Assembly: GCA_030248225.1 (NCBI GenBank)
Contig: JASANE010012103.1
Coordinates: 1-64,000, forward strand
Direction of reading: 5' to 3'
DNA: 64,000 bases
DNA from: Trileptium ribeirensis
Taxonomy: Eukaryota > Nematoda > Enoplea > Enoplida > Thoracostomopsidae
The notes beneath the pieces were generated by a model. It did no database searches, had not been told where the DNA came from, and was given only the letters and a program-made list of their open reading frames with translations. Below are positions 1 through 11,402 of the stretch, piece after piece. The number at the start of each line of letters is the position of its first letter. Position 1 is the stretch's first letter. A program made the translations under genes and the position numbers.

Positions 1-290
1 TTATTTCGTTGATTGAATGAATGAATGAATGAACGAAAATTCAGCCTGAAAACGGCGTGGCGGTTCCGATCTAAGTTTGGCCAACTTTTCAGCCAGGACC
101 AAGTCCAGAGTGGTAACTTGGCGCCACAGATGGCGTCCTCGTAATCAGTCATTTTCGCACGTACACTACTGAACATACTGAACCCGGAGAAATGGAAGGA
201 TCCCAAAGGATCAAGTCGCCCTGGCCCGGGTTTGAACAGAACACACGACCTAACAATTAGTCCAACGCTCTAAATGGACCATATACGCTG
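1..290 (-). mobile_element. tRNA-derived SINE, 3' end at the window edge
   Basis: Read on the minus strand, 290 to 220 looks like the body of a tRNA. An A-box-like stretch lies near 270-283, an anticodon-arm-like stem follows, and a B-box-like GTTCAAACCC sits at 229-238, at normal A-to-B spacing. A non-tRNA body of about 180 bp follows and ends in a short (TTCA)n tail at 11-36. That head, body and microsatellite-tail layout is the usual SINE design, transcribed by RNA polymerase III and mobilised by a partner LINE. Only one copy is in the window, so the exact 5' end and target duplication are not settled. A decayed tRNA pseudogene beside a microsatellite is the alternative. Confidence 0.5.
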
Positions 291-1449
291 ATTACATACA
301 ATATATCATACGTGTCTAATCTCCGTCGACTCAGAGCTAGATAGTGTTTTGGGCGGGGGGGAGTGGTATGCAAGAGAGGCAACCAATTTGGTTAGCCATT
401 TTTTCTTAATTCCGCTCATTTTCTCCAAATTTGTTTAAATTTTTAAAATTTTGCTGCAACTGTAAAATTTCCTTCGCACGTTCAGACCGTTGGGGCAGCG
501 TGGGGTGGGACAGGCGGAGCCTCAGGGCGTAAATAAAAGTTATGGGAACCGAACCCAATAAGGATGCCTACGTTACTGTGTCCAACATATATTACGTCTT
601 AAGATTTTAATGTAACAAACATTCAGTTTTTTATGTTACCATGATGTGTCCACAATAATGGTTAAAATGTCTCGCTATTTTAAACTCAGTATACGAAATT
701 GAAAAGAAAATTAGAAAAACCTAAGGTTCAGCTAATATATATCGTATTACTAGGATTCATTCGACATATATACAAAACTAAAATTTCAAAGGGACTCTGC
801 TTGAAATAACACTATTACTGACGACATCCCAGCTCCGTTCAAGTCGAATTGGTATCGGCTAAATTAAAACGGCAAGTCGATTGAATCCAATCATTTAAGA
901 TATTGCATTAAATACACGAACGGAATCATTCGGTGTTCAAAAATAGTATCAACTGAACTTACACAACTTCTTATTTGCATCACTTACTTCCATCGCTTGA
1001 AACAAATACCAAAATGCATATCAACAACTGCGCCAGCGTAATGTTAGTATGTTTGAGTTTCATTATCAGACAGCATTTCCCCACTTGCTACCAGGACCAT
1101 AAATACATAATGCTTAAAATAGACAACGAAATTACAAGCTATGTATATATAATCTGTCGGTCAACTCTCACCTTCAGATTTGTACTACATATATGTGAAA
1201 TTTCGGTGCAAACGTATACACTACACTTCAACTGACAATGCTGATGATCATACATAATGACGAAAATGTCCTGATAGTTCCGAAGGCAACACTTATTTAA
1301 CAAAAAGAAGAAAATCATTAACCTTTTCCGCACAATTGCTACGGCGTGCATTGTGAAGCGATACGATCATCAAGTTTTTCGCGCAGCGTGCGTTTGCACG
1401 TGCGTTATAATTCGCTCGCTTGGCGAAGTTCCATAAGTAACCTAGTAAT
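291..1449. other. No gene seen
   Basis: AT-rich sequence with only short, biased open frames and no recognisable protein motif. I see no long repeat shared with the rest of the window. Confidence 0.6.
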
Positions 1450-1622
1450 AGTAGAAATAAGTAATAGTGGTACCACAGCTATCGTGCGTTAAGTGATTTG
1501 TACGCACGGTTGTGACGAGTTCAGACGAGTGCGTCAGCACGAGTTTGAACGAATTAAACAACACAACCGTGCGCACAAATCACTTGACGCACTCCTGGCT
1601 GTGCTACAACTAACTTCTAATA
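1450..1622. repeat. Foldback (palindromic) MITE-like element
   Basis: Two arms of about 40 bp, at 1474-1514 and 1562-1603, are near-perfect reverse complements (both contain GTGCG and AAATCACTT cores). They flank a loop of about 47 bp. Weaker complementarity continues outward to about 1450 and 1622. A degenerate third copy of the arm lies near 1640-1670. There is no coding capacity, so this fits a short non-autonomous DNA transposon or foldback repeat. No convincing target duplication is visible. Confidence 0.6.
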
Positions 1623-2079
1623 CAGCTAATTTAGCTAAACGTGCGTTAAGTCATTTTGATGTACGGCTTTAGCTATATAAGCTGTGTTACAAATGATGGT
1701 TCTTGCATCACCATAAAAATAAAATGCACAATATTCCTCTATTTTTTTATTATTTCTAGAAAAGATGACTTATATTTTTAACGGTAAAGACTTGAATAAT
1801 AAATTTCAAAATCCTAGCATTATTATTAGTAATGAAAACTGAAAGCTGTAGGGTTTCTTATATAATTTTGAAATTTAAGTTATCATGACAGTTACTTACT
1901 ATAAATTTTATTATATCTTAGAGCTTGATTAATATATTATATTAACTTCATTAAAAGTATATAAGATCATAAATTTTTGCTGATGGACTTACGGTTTTAA
2001 TATTTTGTGCGAATTTAAAAAAGCAAAAGCTCTGCGCAAAATTTCAAAGTCTCGATCGAAGCTACATGTTACATCATTA

Positions 2080-4300
2080 TTTAACATATACTGTCCATAT
2101 GCAAGCGTTTCGAGTTTGTTATTTAAAATAAATCTTGTAATCACAACCCCACAAGTTATTCGATTGTATTGTGAACAAGTCGTGGCCAAAATTTCTAATC
2201 TGATTGCACTGATGACGCATTGCAACGCCAAGCTCGAGCGCGTATATGTAGTCATTGTAATTTGTTTTTGACATGCGTTTTACTAACTGGTTTTGCCATG
2301 TTTCTTGTTATGGTTGTCACATTTGATGCTGTACATCTTGGAACACAATCCAACAAATTCTTTGATTGGGCAATCATTTATCTCACCTTTAATTTTGTCC
2401 CTAGTTTTTTGTTTGCTACGCTGTAAAATGGATGATCAGTCGAATAGACGCTAAAATCAAACAAATGTTGGTGTACTGTTAAAAAGTCGTAAATATTGTC
2501 GACTGCTAAAAGATATGTTAAGAATCCATATCTACGCACAGTGGTTGCACACTATTTAGAAAAGTTGGTAGAACAAAATTGTGGTGAAAATTATGCATTA
2601 AATGATTCGATATCTCTAGTACAGTAAATTCACCGTATATGGGTTTCCGTAAACATATTGTTCTACAATTCAATTCATTTAAATCGCAACTAGGTTATCC
2701 AAGAGTTTACATTCTTTGTGGCCTGGATTTGCGATCAAAGCTGTCATCTGTCTGGATTGGTAACAAGGTCAACGTTAACACCTGAGCGTATATTTTCCAT
2801 GCTTTTTATGAAAACAGAGTTATTCAGCAATTTGAATAAGTTTTTTCCGAATTCACTTTTAGCATTTTTGCGTTGCCGAGTGTTAAAAACGCGTGGTTTA
2901 TTCAAGGAAATTGTCCAAACTTTATTTTAATTAGTTTTAAGCCAAGGTTCATATGCAATTTCAAGTTCCTTTTAATGAATTATGCAAGACTTCTTGTCGT
3001 ATAGATTTGGAACTAAATTTTTTTTATTCGAGTATTTAATTCCCATCGCAATATTCCTATCTGCAGAATATTAGGACAGTTGTTCATCGTTAATAGTTGT
3101 ATGTTCAGGTGCTACTGGATAATCCTTCTAAAGTTGATGCAATTCCATGAGATAAGACATATCGGCATCAAGTATACAGCCGTAGTCAGAATCATCTGCT
3201 ATTTTCATAACATTTCAGTTATCAATTCAGCCAGCTGAATTCTGGTGTAGGTAACGTTTGACACATTCTGTATGTGTATAAATTGATAGCGTGGAATGAT
3301 ATCAAAATGAAGCTGTAATTTGACTATCGTATTCGGATACTAACGAATCACTTGCGCGAGCATACCGCATATGTATTGTGATATTCCACCAAGAATTACA
3401 CCTTCAAAAAATCCACACATTCCTAGCAGCTCTAGCTTAAGAGGTGACATTCGAAGAACGTCTTGCTAACCAAGTGACTGTAAAGTAATAAAATGAACTA
3501 GGTCTAGTTCATAGTATTGCAGACACAGTTTCGATCACGTCACACTATAGCAATGTATCTGTAGCTAAATAAACGTCATGATATTGAGCCATAGATGACA
3601 GGTTAAACGAATTCCAAGCTTTATGCTCATAGAAATAGCTTTCTTCGCTAACATCAGAATCCGAAACTGAAGTGTAAAACGCATCATTTGTCGGAAATTC
3701 GGTCTTTTTAAATTTTTCCCAAGAAACCATGTATCCATATGGGCTAATGACTTTACGCAGCAACACTTTTCTTTAATAAGCACGTGGAAAAAGTGCTGCA
3801 TTGTACTGAAGATATTTTCTCCAGCGCTTTCTAGTTTTTTCCCAAATTTTCCAATGAAGTTGATAAAAATTGAAAAGAATGTAGAAAACTTTTCTAACTT
3901 GTTGATCGATTATTTGCAGGCATCATTTTCAATGGGAATATCAGAATTCGAGTTTAAATCCGTCAGTCCAGCGTTGCATTAGAATACGCTCATCATATGG
4001 CTTTAAATACATGAACCAGAAAACATCTTGACTCAATTTGTATCCTATATTACATTCACGATAAGCGGATCCTCGAAACCGTCGACAAATATGACAGCGA
4101 TCACAGCACATTTTCCCGGCATAAAGGAACACATTTAACAGCAATTCTATTCTTGCTGTTAAATAAAGGAACACATTTAACAGTCTATTCTTGCAAATAT
4201 ATATTGGGCGCACGCCTGCAAATGGGCGAATGGTTGTGTACAAAGCTAAACAATATTTATCAACATTACATGTCATATATACCTTGTTAACATCCATAAA
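2080..4300 (-). pseudogene. Protein-primed DNA polymerase B (pPolB) of a Polinton, broken
   Basis: Replicates the element's linear DNA from a protein primer in intact family members. Conserved blocks appear in the right order along the minus strand but in changing frames: a zinc-binding-like CHICRRFRGSAYRECN block (near 4030-4095); PYGYMVSWEKFKKTEFP and MAQYHDVYLATDTLL (3545-3766); a GCILDADMSYLMELH block (about 3140-3190); a MENIRSGVNVDLVT block (about 2759-2800); a VDMDS palm motif where DTDS is usual (about 2520-2550); an IKEFVGLCSKMYS block (about 2345-2390); and the C-terminal ETLAYGQY (near 2090-2110). Multiple stops and frame changes make it a pseudogene. The family usually exceeds 1000 residues, so the remaining 2.2 kb implies deletions, mostly of the exonuclease half. 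Confidence 0.88.
4122..4195. repeat. Two-copy tandem duplication inside the pPolB relic
   Basis: A unit of roughly 38 bp containing AAAGGAACACATTTAACAG occurs twice in succession with few differences. It interrupts the polymerase remnant and is probably a local slippage duplication after the gene died. Confidence 0.6.
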
Positions 4301-4659
4301 AAGTTAACTTTTTGTGTATAAAAAATAATCAAATCGTTTCTACCGAATATCCACCGTTTCTACCGTTTCTACCGAATATCCGAAGGGCTGTAGCTTATAG
4401 GTTGTTTTCTTTGGTGTCGGGCATGTGGAATAGCATCATTCAATTCAGTTTTTTTGCTGGACCTGTTCTTCCTCTTCTCTTGCTATCTCAGAGGAGATGG
4501 AGATGATACTAGTCTTCGTTGATGTTCTCTACACATCTCAATATTGCATCGATTGCTGGCATTTGCAATACCTTGTCCAATGCTAATTCGTTGCTGTTGG
4601 TATTGTTAATGTGTTTTCCGCTGCAGGTCGTCGCTAAAATCTTCCGGTATTAGCATCAT

Positions 4660-4820
4660 TTTAACAGTATTGGTAATAACGACAAAATTGCTTTCAATAA
4701 AATGGGTTTAAATCCACCAGCTTTTTTCAATAATATTTTGCGTCGGGAACTGCTTTTTAAGCTAGAACGCAAAAGTTGATGAATTGCAGTTCGAAACTGT
4801 TTCAGTTTTGCATTTTACAC
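4660..4820 (-). pseudogene. Small basic Polinton protein (adenovirus pX-like), fragment
   Basis: One frame of about 45 residues reads as a lysine/arginine-rich stretch (SSSRRKILLKKAGGFKP) followed by hydrophobic ILLKAILSLLPILL. A basic tract, a GGF turn and a leucine-rich tail form the C-terminal signature of a short protein found beside capsid genes in Polintons and related adeno-like elements. Its position between ATPase and polymerase remnants fits. The N-terminal half is not recognisable. Role by family analogy only: a DNA-condensing or membrane-active minor virion protein. Confidence 0.5.
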
Positions 4821-4875
4821 AGCAAATATTGTTACCATTATGCGCCATTATGCTTTGCTATACAAATTATAGCAT

Positions 4876-5535
4876 CTATACATGATCGTATTCGTCTTTA
4901 AATAGGCCGTCACAAACTCGCAAGCTGTTTTGTATTCCCGGTCGAGCATCTGCAAGAAGATAACCACCAGTCGGTTCAGTTGCAAGTTCATAAGCAGCAA
5001 TCAAAACCAGGGGTTTTTTGTTGAAAACATTTGGCTCGATATTAGCGAAATTGCAGTTTTGTCTCGTGGTTGCGCGATGCACACAAGATTGTGATTACAT
5101 TGCGCATATTCACTACCTTTGTTGTACATATTTTGCGTTATGAAATGCGTTTGTATTCGTATGATGGCTAAATTTGCAAAAGAGTTAGCTTATTAAAGGA
5201 TTGTCTTTCCATCTCTAATGTACATCGTTCAAAATAATTAGAGAATTTTGTGATGCATTTAAGATATCATATCGATGTAGCGTGCTCCCATTGCACCCTC
5301 GTTCAACTTTATATTTTCAACATTCATTAAGTAGTTTACCGAATGGTGGTTGATACACTCCATAACATACTAGAATATTATTTACCCATTTGTCGATTAC
5401 TTTATTAGCAAAAACTGTTTCGCTTCCAGTTTGCTTTGCCACAGCCATTAACACCTATGATTGTCATTGTTGATGGAAAGGATAACTTGGTATCAACAAT
5501 TCCTTGCTTATATTCATCATACGGTTTGACTGTTT
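4876..5535 (-). pseudogene. A32/FtsK-type genome-packaging ATPase of a Polinton, broken
   Basis: In intact elements this P-loop ATPase pumps DNA into the capsid. A Walker A-like GVNGCGKAN lies near 5420-5460 in one frame, with Ala where Thr/Ser normally follows the lysine. After a frame change comes NKVIDKWVNNILVCYGVYQP, typical of the strand following the P-loop. The C-terminal part, 4876-5082, reads AAYELATEPTGGYLLADARP and matches the family's conserved end. Several frame shifts and stops separate the pieces. Neighbours on both sides are Polinton genes. Confidence 0.8.
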
Positions 5536-5737
5536 GGGTAGTGATGCTTTATCGTATGTACAATATACATACAGTTTTGCAATGCGTACAGTGAAAGACA
5601 TTTTGTAACGATTATATATATTTGCCACCACCAACACCACCTGCACTATATAGTTGTCGAATTGCAACACAAATCTTGAGATCATTTATTTTGCATTTAC
5701 GTTCACTAAAATGCGTTAAATTGTTATTAAGAATATT

Positions 5738-6140
5738 TTATGTAGTTGATGTGCTGCTAAATCCCAGGAGCTTGTGACGACAAGTACAAATGGCTACGTA
5801 TAGGCACCACTTACCGCAAACCTTCGAATAGAGAGACCGTAGGCTTCTTGTATTCAATCTAGATGAAGAGATGTTTACTTTAAGAAATTTTTCTAATCGT
5901 TCGCAGGAAAAGCCTGCTTTAAAGTCATACGAATCGAAAATATAGTTCATATTTTAGCCGGTTGAAAACCAAAATAAAACCCAATGTTGTCCTGGTTTTA
6001 TCGTCGTGAGTGTTTACTATTATCTGTTGCGCAGGACAGTTATTTGCTTTTGATAACCGATATTTCCAGTATATTAGACACGTACACTTTTTGAAAGGGT
6101 TTAATATTTTCGTTTTGGCGTAGCATATGAGTAAGCTCAA
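5738..6140 (-). pseudogene. Adenain/Ulp1-like cysteine protease (PRO) of a Polinton, broken
   Basis: Processes capsid proteins in the adenovirus/Polinton family. Active-site surroundings are visible in pieces: IIVNTHDD, then in a second frame PGQHWVLF with the catalytic histidine (near 5970-6000), FDSY with the acidic residue (near 5930), and VCGKWCLYVAICTC with the nucleophile region (near 5790-5830). At least two frame changes disrupt it. About 130 residues of recognisable sequence remain, against a usual length of about 200. It lies just downstream of the capsid relics, as expected. Confidence 0.78.
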
Positions 6141-6599
6141 ACCTATTCATATGATTAGTTTGAAAAATCAGTTACAATATTACGATTATGATCGATATAT
6201 ATGCAATTACCATACCATATACACGATTACAGCACAAGACTGACCGATATCTTTTGAATGAAAAACTATTGTCAAACTTAGCTTGCCTTGGAGAATTGGT
6301 GTTGTGTGCCCGTTGGATCGGGACTACTAAAGCGTAAAATCGAAATAATATAATACATTGTACCAGCCAAGTAATCGTCGTACGTCGTATTCATACCAAA
6401 CATTCCGCTGGACTTAAAAATACTCAAGCATTCGCGCACCGTATCACGTTCTTCCGAGTTTGGCGCATAAGCATTCGATGGTACAATTTTGTTTTTGTAG
6501 ACAAATAAACGACACGTTTTGCGATAAAAAGGTGATTTTTATCAATTTCCATAAAACGCAACGCTTTCCATGCAACGTAGTACTAAACTTTTTGATAAG

Positions 6600-7330
6600 G
6601 GTTCGCGTGATATGTATTCACCATTGATGAGCAATCACCTGCCGTTTATTTGAAATTCTTTAACCTCTGCTTGCGAAATGTGAACTTTTGCAAGAAAATT
6701 ATATAATTGTGTTATAGCAGTCATTATTGCTAATGCAAGTTGTACTCACCGCACGAACAAAACGACTTCGTCAAGTTCCAGTTTTGGCCCTGGCGATGCT
6801 GTACTGTTCATAGCCGATACGTATTAGAGCTTCGATGCCAACAAATATCAATATTAACACCGTTTGGTAAGAGTCTTGGCTGATTACCAATGTCTGTTGA
6901 CACTCAAACAAATACGAAACTGTTTTTGTCGGCAGAAACAACACATGCCGTTTTTTATTTTTAGCATTTTTAGCAGTATCCAAACTATTGAAATGGCAAG
7001 CTGTATCCGCGTATGATAATTCTGTACTTCCCACATATTGTTGAGTAAGCGTTCAAAATATGCTCTATACGCATAATTATCAATTACTGTCGTAATGACG
7101 GTATCCTGTATTTTAATGTCGATGCGCTTGATCATTGTGTGTCCGACTGACCGGGATAGGACCCGTAAATGTTGCGTCCGGAATGACATGATCGATCCGA
7201 GCATGTTGCATAAACCGAGCATGTATTTTTATGTGGAAATCTCGATCAAAATATTGTTCTTCGCTAGCAGGGATGTGATATATATCGTGTGTGTAAGACT
7301 TCTGCTAATCGCCTGTATATGTCCACGTAC
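6600..7330 (-). pseudogene. Double-jelly-roll major capsid protein (MCP) of a Polinton, broken
   Basis: Recognised by the block MIKRIDIKIQDTVIT, then YAYRAYFERLLN, then in a second frame FNSLDTAKNAKN, and later LFECQQTLV and LPNGVNIDIC. These are the central conserved segments of Polinton major capsids, lying between the two jelly rolls. The N-terminal and C-terminal thirds are unrecognisable, and there are at least two frame changes. The gene follows the minor capsid remnant, which is the normal order. Confidence 0.75.
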
Positions 7331-7556
7331 TGTCGGTAATTGAAACTTGACTTATGCGCGACGAAAATAAAACAAATTTATTTTGAAACAAAATCATTTG
7401 TTGTAAAGTCACATATGCTGCTGAGTTTCTTACGTGGCACTGTTTATCCAAACATATTAGAAGGATTAAAATAATTACAAGAGGTACTTGCTTTTATAGG
7501 TTACTCCATGGTGTCCCGCCACAACCCTTCGTTTATATTTAAATGGCCGGCGTCGC

Positions 7557-7814
7557 TTAATACGACAACTCTTTTTTGTGTACCGTGTTGTTGTTGCTTG
7601 TGGTGACGAACACGTTTCGCAGCTCCTGTGGCCGCGGTGTTTCTATTAAATTTTTTCCAGCTTCTTTGCACACTCCTGTTATTAGAGCGGATCGATAAGT
7701 TGACTGGCGGGAATCAATACGAATCGAACCTAGTCCGCCTTGACCTTGTTGATAAATGCGTCCGTTAAAGCCCGACAGCGGAAAACGGTGCATCCCGAGA
7801 CGATTCCCGTACAT
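7557..7814 (-). pseudogene. Minor capsid protein (pVI/penton-associated type) of a Polinton, partial
   Basis: An 85-residue frame starts MYGNRLGMHRFPLSGFNGRI, continues with glycine-rich YQQGQGGLGSI, then KEAGKNLIETP. Short Polinton minor capsid proteins commonly begin with an aromatic/Gly-rich segment of this kind followed by a GKEAGKNL-like helix. The end is truncated or shifted. It sits immediately upstream of the major capsid relic. Confidence rests partly on that context. Confidence 0.6.
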
Positions 7815-8149
7815 ATTACTGCTATCAATATATATTTTGCTTAGAGTGTGGTGGAAAATTTAGCATAACAATTACAGGGCCTTTACTTTCGAATGGCATC
7901 GCTTGATTGTTTTCGGGGTTTATACAGACTTTTATTGTGCGTAACATTTACCTAAAAACTGGAACGTAAAACGGACTGTCGTACGAGTTTGACGAAATAG
8001 TAGTCAATGGCGTTACTGCACCGTCTATATTATTTAGATCGTTCTAACGACAGCGTTCAATTGTGTTCAACCACACCACACGAAGCCAGGGCGATTAAGT
8101 AACGCCTACTAGGCGAGCAAGCAAATATTTGAATAAACATATATTAAAT

Positions 8150-8386
8150 TTATTTCCGCTCTGAGGTCAGCGCTGCGAGGTGCTGCAATAATTTCACTGG
8201 TGTCGTCGGTTTAGTGCATTCTTTGCCTGATTGAAACTCAAACAATAGTGCTGCTCGACCATAAAAAGCAATTGTCGCTTTTTGATTTTCAATAAACTTA
8301 CAGAAAAATTTGACTGCTTGCGTTATATAAAGATTGCAACACGTTCTTTGTGGCGATATAAAATGCGCTATAATCGCATCTAACAA
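8150..8386 (-). pseudogene. Unidentified frame upstream of the Polinton capsid genes
   Basis: An open frame of 78 residues (begins MLDAIIAHFISPQ, ends LLQHLAALTSERK) lies upstream of the minor capsid remnant in the same orientation. It has a plausible amino-acid mix and may be another short Polinton gene, but I do not recognise it. A short stretch of its DNA (near 8193-8220, TGGTGTCG.CGGTTTAG) resembles DNA near 35590-35615, so a second, more decayed relative may lie there. Confidence 0.3.
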
Positions 8387-8396
8387 GTTATGTATA

Positions 8397-8443
8397 GACT
8401 GGTAACAGCGGTCAGGTTGACAGACTGATAACAGCGGTCAGGT
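8397..8443. repeat. 26-bp tandem duplication
   Basis: The segment AGACTGRTAACAGCGGTCAG with flanking bases occurs twice in direct succession with one difference. Short local duplication, no other feature. Confidence 0.7.
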
Positions 8444-10672
8444 ATTGGTTCCCAAATTCATCTCTTATTCGTTCACCCTCATCAACGTCATGTTTGTAAC
8501 AAAATATTGCAGTGTTTCCCTCTTTACATATATACTTTGAAAACTGTTGTTGGATAGATTATCTCGCATCACGCTACTTCTAGGTCATAATATTCTAAAT
8601 TTATCTGCAAATCAAGCTGTGTTGTACATTTTGTTAGTGTATTTTCGTTAAAACCTTGGAACTAAAAATTACTCTGTAGTGTAACAAACAATTGTCATTT
8701 TTAAACATGCTTTAAAATATAAAGGCCAAAAAATCTAATTTAACCTTTATTTATACCAAAAATAGTGAGAACCTAGTAACAGCAACAATTTACTAAAATA
8801 TTATTCCGAGTTTAAGTTTAAGTATATATGCTTGTCAGCAATGTATTTCTTGTATTCACGTTCGATTTTGCTTTTCCATTAAAATTTATTTGCAAAGTAC
8901 AAGTTAAAAAGAGCTTCTTTTGAGAGCCATTTAACACTTTGTTCTTTCCACACACACACCCGGTCTGATTCGCTGTGACATATCTTGCAACATTTAAATC
9001 CTTGTCGTTGCAACCCCAACAATTTGCCCGCGGCGTGGAATTCCTTGGATTATAGATATTTCTGTTATAGCCAATTGTTTCCAAACACTAGTAAATGTAA
9101 CTATAGTTCTAACAGCGCTAGTCATTGTCTCTAGTACAACACACAGAGAACACTTTCCAAGTCACTCGCAAATATGCCCATTTAGTATAATGCAGTCTTA
9201 TATTACCAAGTCAACCAAGTTTGCATGTATTAATATTGATAGAAGAAAAATTTAACTTTAGGCGGGCTTAGCTTCGAAGAAACCAACTTAACCTTGCAGA
9301 ACGTGTTCGGGACACCTGTCGAGCTCCCTTAAGCTACGGAGAACACTGTCGGAGAGTAATATTTGTTAGCCACTCTGTTAAGGCTGCAGTTAGGCTTCTA
9401 ACGATTAGTAAACAATTTCACACCAGAATTTGAAACAAATGCGAACAAATTTTGGTGAAGAATAGAGAATGACATAAAAATACAACTATTTTCTAATAAA
9501 GGGAATCGGAAAGGCATCAAATTCAACTATCATCAGATTGCAGATTTTTCCTATAATGAATTTTAGTCCATTTTGTAAAAAAATGTGTAAACTTTAATAG
9601 TATTGATTGCGTCGGTCAGTTGATAGCCAACTAGTTCTTATTTAAATAATTTTGTGACAAACAAAAAGTCAAGTGCTTATTCATTTATCTGGTCAATTGC
9701 CATGAGTATCAATATGATTTGACAGTAGATACAAGCCACGGCAAAAGAATATTTCTGAATTTAGACACTCAGAAATGATAAGATCGTTTTTAATTGATAT
9801 GCTTGAAACTTCAAAACTTGAAGCTTTGAAAATATACTTTGAAAACGTAGCGCGAGATATTACTTCGATATACGGTATTACGCTAGATACCTGAAGGCAA
9901 TGCTTACCAACGTGTAAAACAACGTTGCGGTTTCTCTAAATTTTTAATGCTATATATAAAAACATGTCGGGTAAACTAGAACTGAGTTTATTAATATATT
10001 AAAGAACAGATGAAAAATATTAGCGCAAAAAAGAGTTCTGTATCGTAATTTTTAGCACAGCAAAAGAGCATTCTAATTATAGATACGACATATTGCAGTT
10101 GGGTTGTGAATGAAGGCTTATCAATAACTTACGACATGACATCTGCGTCAAAATGTGATTACAGTACCCTCGTTATTTTAGTGATTCATGAAGTAATTCA
10201 GGCTCTAATCTGTGCCTCATAACTAGTCCAACTTGCTACCTGGAGTCAACAGTCAGAAAACGGCACCATCTTAGCTATGTTAATGTATAATTTTGAGGTC
10301 ATCTACATGTCGTATGTGTTAAACAACGTTTATTCAGTCACAACCCTCCTATCTCATTTACTAGTGGTCAGTTTACATGAAGGTAATCGTGAAAGATCCA
10401 ATAAATGTTAACTTATATAGAGCATGTCGTTGTTAAGAACAACAGTGTGTGAACTGAAAACTCTTAAACGGATTGTGTTGGACATAAAAAGTTTACCAGA
10501 AAATGGACTAACATTAACCTTAAATATATATCAAATATACCCGCGAGTATTTCGATAATTGAAACATATAGCATTCTGTTTATGGGTTTCTAAATCAATA
10601 TCTCATTTCGTAATAAAAGTGCACAATTTGTCATCATTATTTGCTCAGAGACTGTAACTAAGTTAATTTACT
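8444..10672. other. No gene established
   Basis: AT-rich. The only frame of note is 8818-9084 on the minus strand, 88 residues with six cysteines (including CWGC and CVCG). It faintly recalls the cysteine-rich tail of piggyBac-type transposases, but nothing around it supports that. Otherwise no coding or repeat signal is seen. Confidence 0.5.
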
Positions 10673-11402
10673 AGTGAAGCTCGCTTGTGAGCCAGAATTC
10701 GAGTGGTGAGAACAATCCCCCGAAGTCTGCTGTAGAAAGCACACACAAACAAAGCCTACACACAGTCCGCAGGTGCAGCATTATATAAACCCTGAGTGCT
10801 GAATCATAGATACGCCCGCCTCTTTTGATAGCCAATGTATGCAGTAGACAAAACATCATACAACGAGTACAAAAAGATGAACTAACAATTAAATAATTCA
10901 ATAGAGCCCGAAATTGACTGTGAAAAGAACGTTCGCACATTTAGGTGCATGTCCCACGACTTTGCACCAAATATGAAGTTTGGCGCCAACTATAATCTTA
11001 TAGATTCCAGATTGGGAAGTAGTTGAAAAACCTGTTATATATCATTGGAAAGCCCTGGTAAAGCTACATGGAATAGGCTTATTAGTTTGCGAATAACTCG
11101 TTTACTTATTGAGAAAAGTCGCAAAAACTGGAGGGGTGCCCGAAAAATGGGACAAAATGACGTCATTTTGCCCCATAACTTTTCCCACGGGAAAAAATTC
11201 AAAAGTCGGGCTCTACAACTAAATCGACCGTTGTGGTTCGAATGAGCTATCTTGCATCAAAATCCGCCCAACCGTATTCGAGATCCAGGTGCGACAGACA
11301 CACAGACACACAGACAGGACCTCCTCAACCCCTCCAGAGCCAAAATTGAAAATTCTCGTTCCACTCGCTCGCTTCGCTCTCTCATTCCACTCGAATTCAA
11401 TC
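10673..11402. mobile_element. Dispersed repeat R1, copy 1
   Basis: About 730 bp closely similar to 20926-21747. Both copies start AGTGAAGCTCGCTTG and carry GAATTCGAGTGG near the left end (10695-10706) with its inverse CCACTCGAATTC near the right end (11387-11398). Both contain a CA/GACA-rich tract followed by CCTCCTCAACC. This copy lacks about 130 bp present in the other. No coding capacity, so a non-autonomous element is likely. The inverted ends suggest a DNA transposon, but the boundary and target duplication are unclear. Confidence 0.65.

Larger units (their letters stand above)
1989..8386 (-). mobile_element. Decayed Polinton/Maverick (virus-like DNA transposon)
   Basis: Six gene remnants characteristic of Polintons lie together on the minus strand: minor capsid (7557-7814), double-jelly-roll major capsid (6600-7330), adenain-like cysteine protease (5738-6140), A32/FtsK-type packaging ATPase (4876-5535), small basic pX-like protein (4660-4820) and protein-primed family-B DNA polymerase (2080-4300). 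Each hit is split over several frames by stops and indels, so the copy is dead. The retroviral-type integrase normally carried by Polintons was not found, and long terminal inverted repeats were not identified, so the true borders are unknown. The relatedness of this group to adintoviruses is family knowledge. Confidence 0.85.

Noticed and set aside
229..285. A functional tRNA gene
   Set aside because: The acceptor stem is not closed and the sequence runs into a longer body ending in a (TTCA)n tail, so a SINE is the better call.
8818..9084. Cysteine-rich frame as a piggyBac transposase tail
   Set aside because: Cysteine spacing only loosely fits, no catalytic domain is nearby, and no TTAA-flanked ends were found around it.
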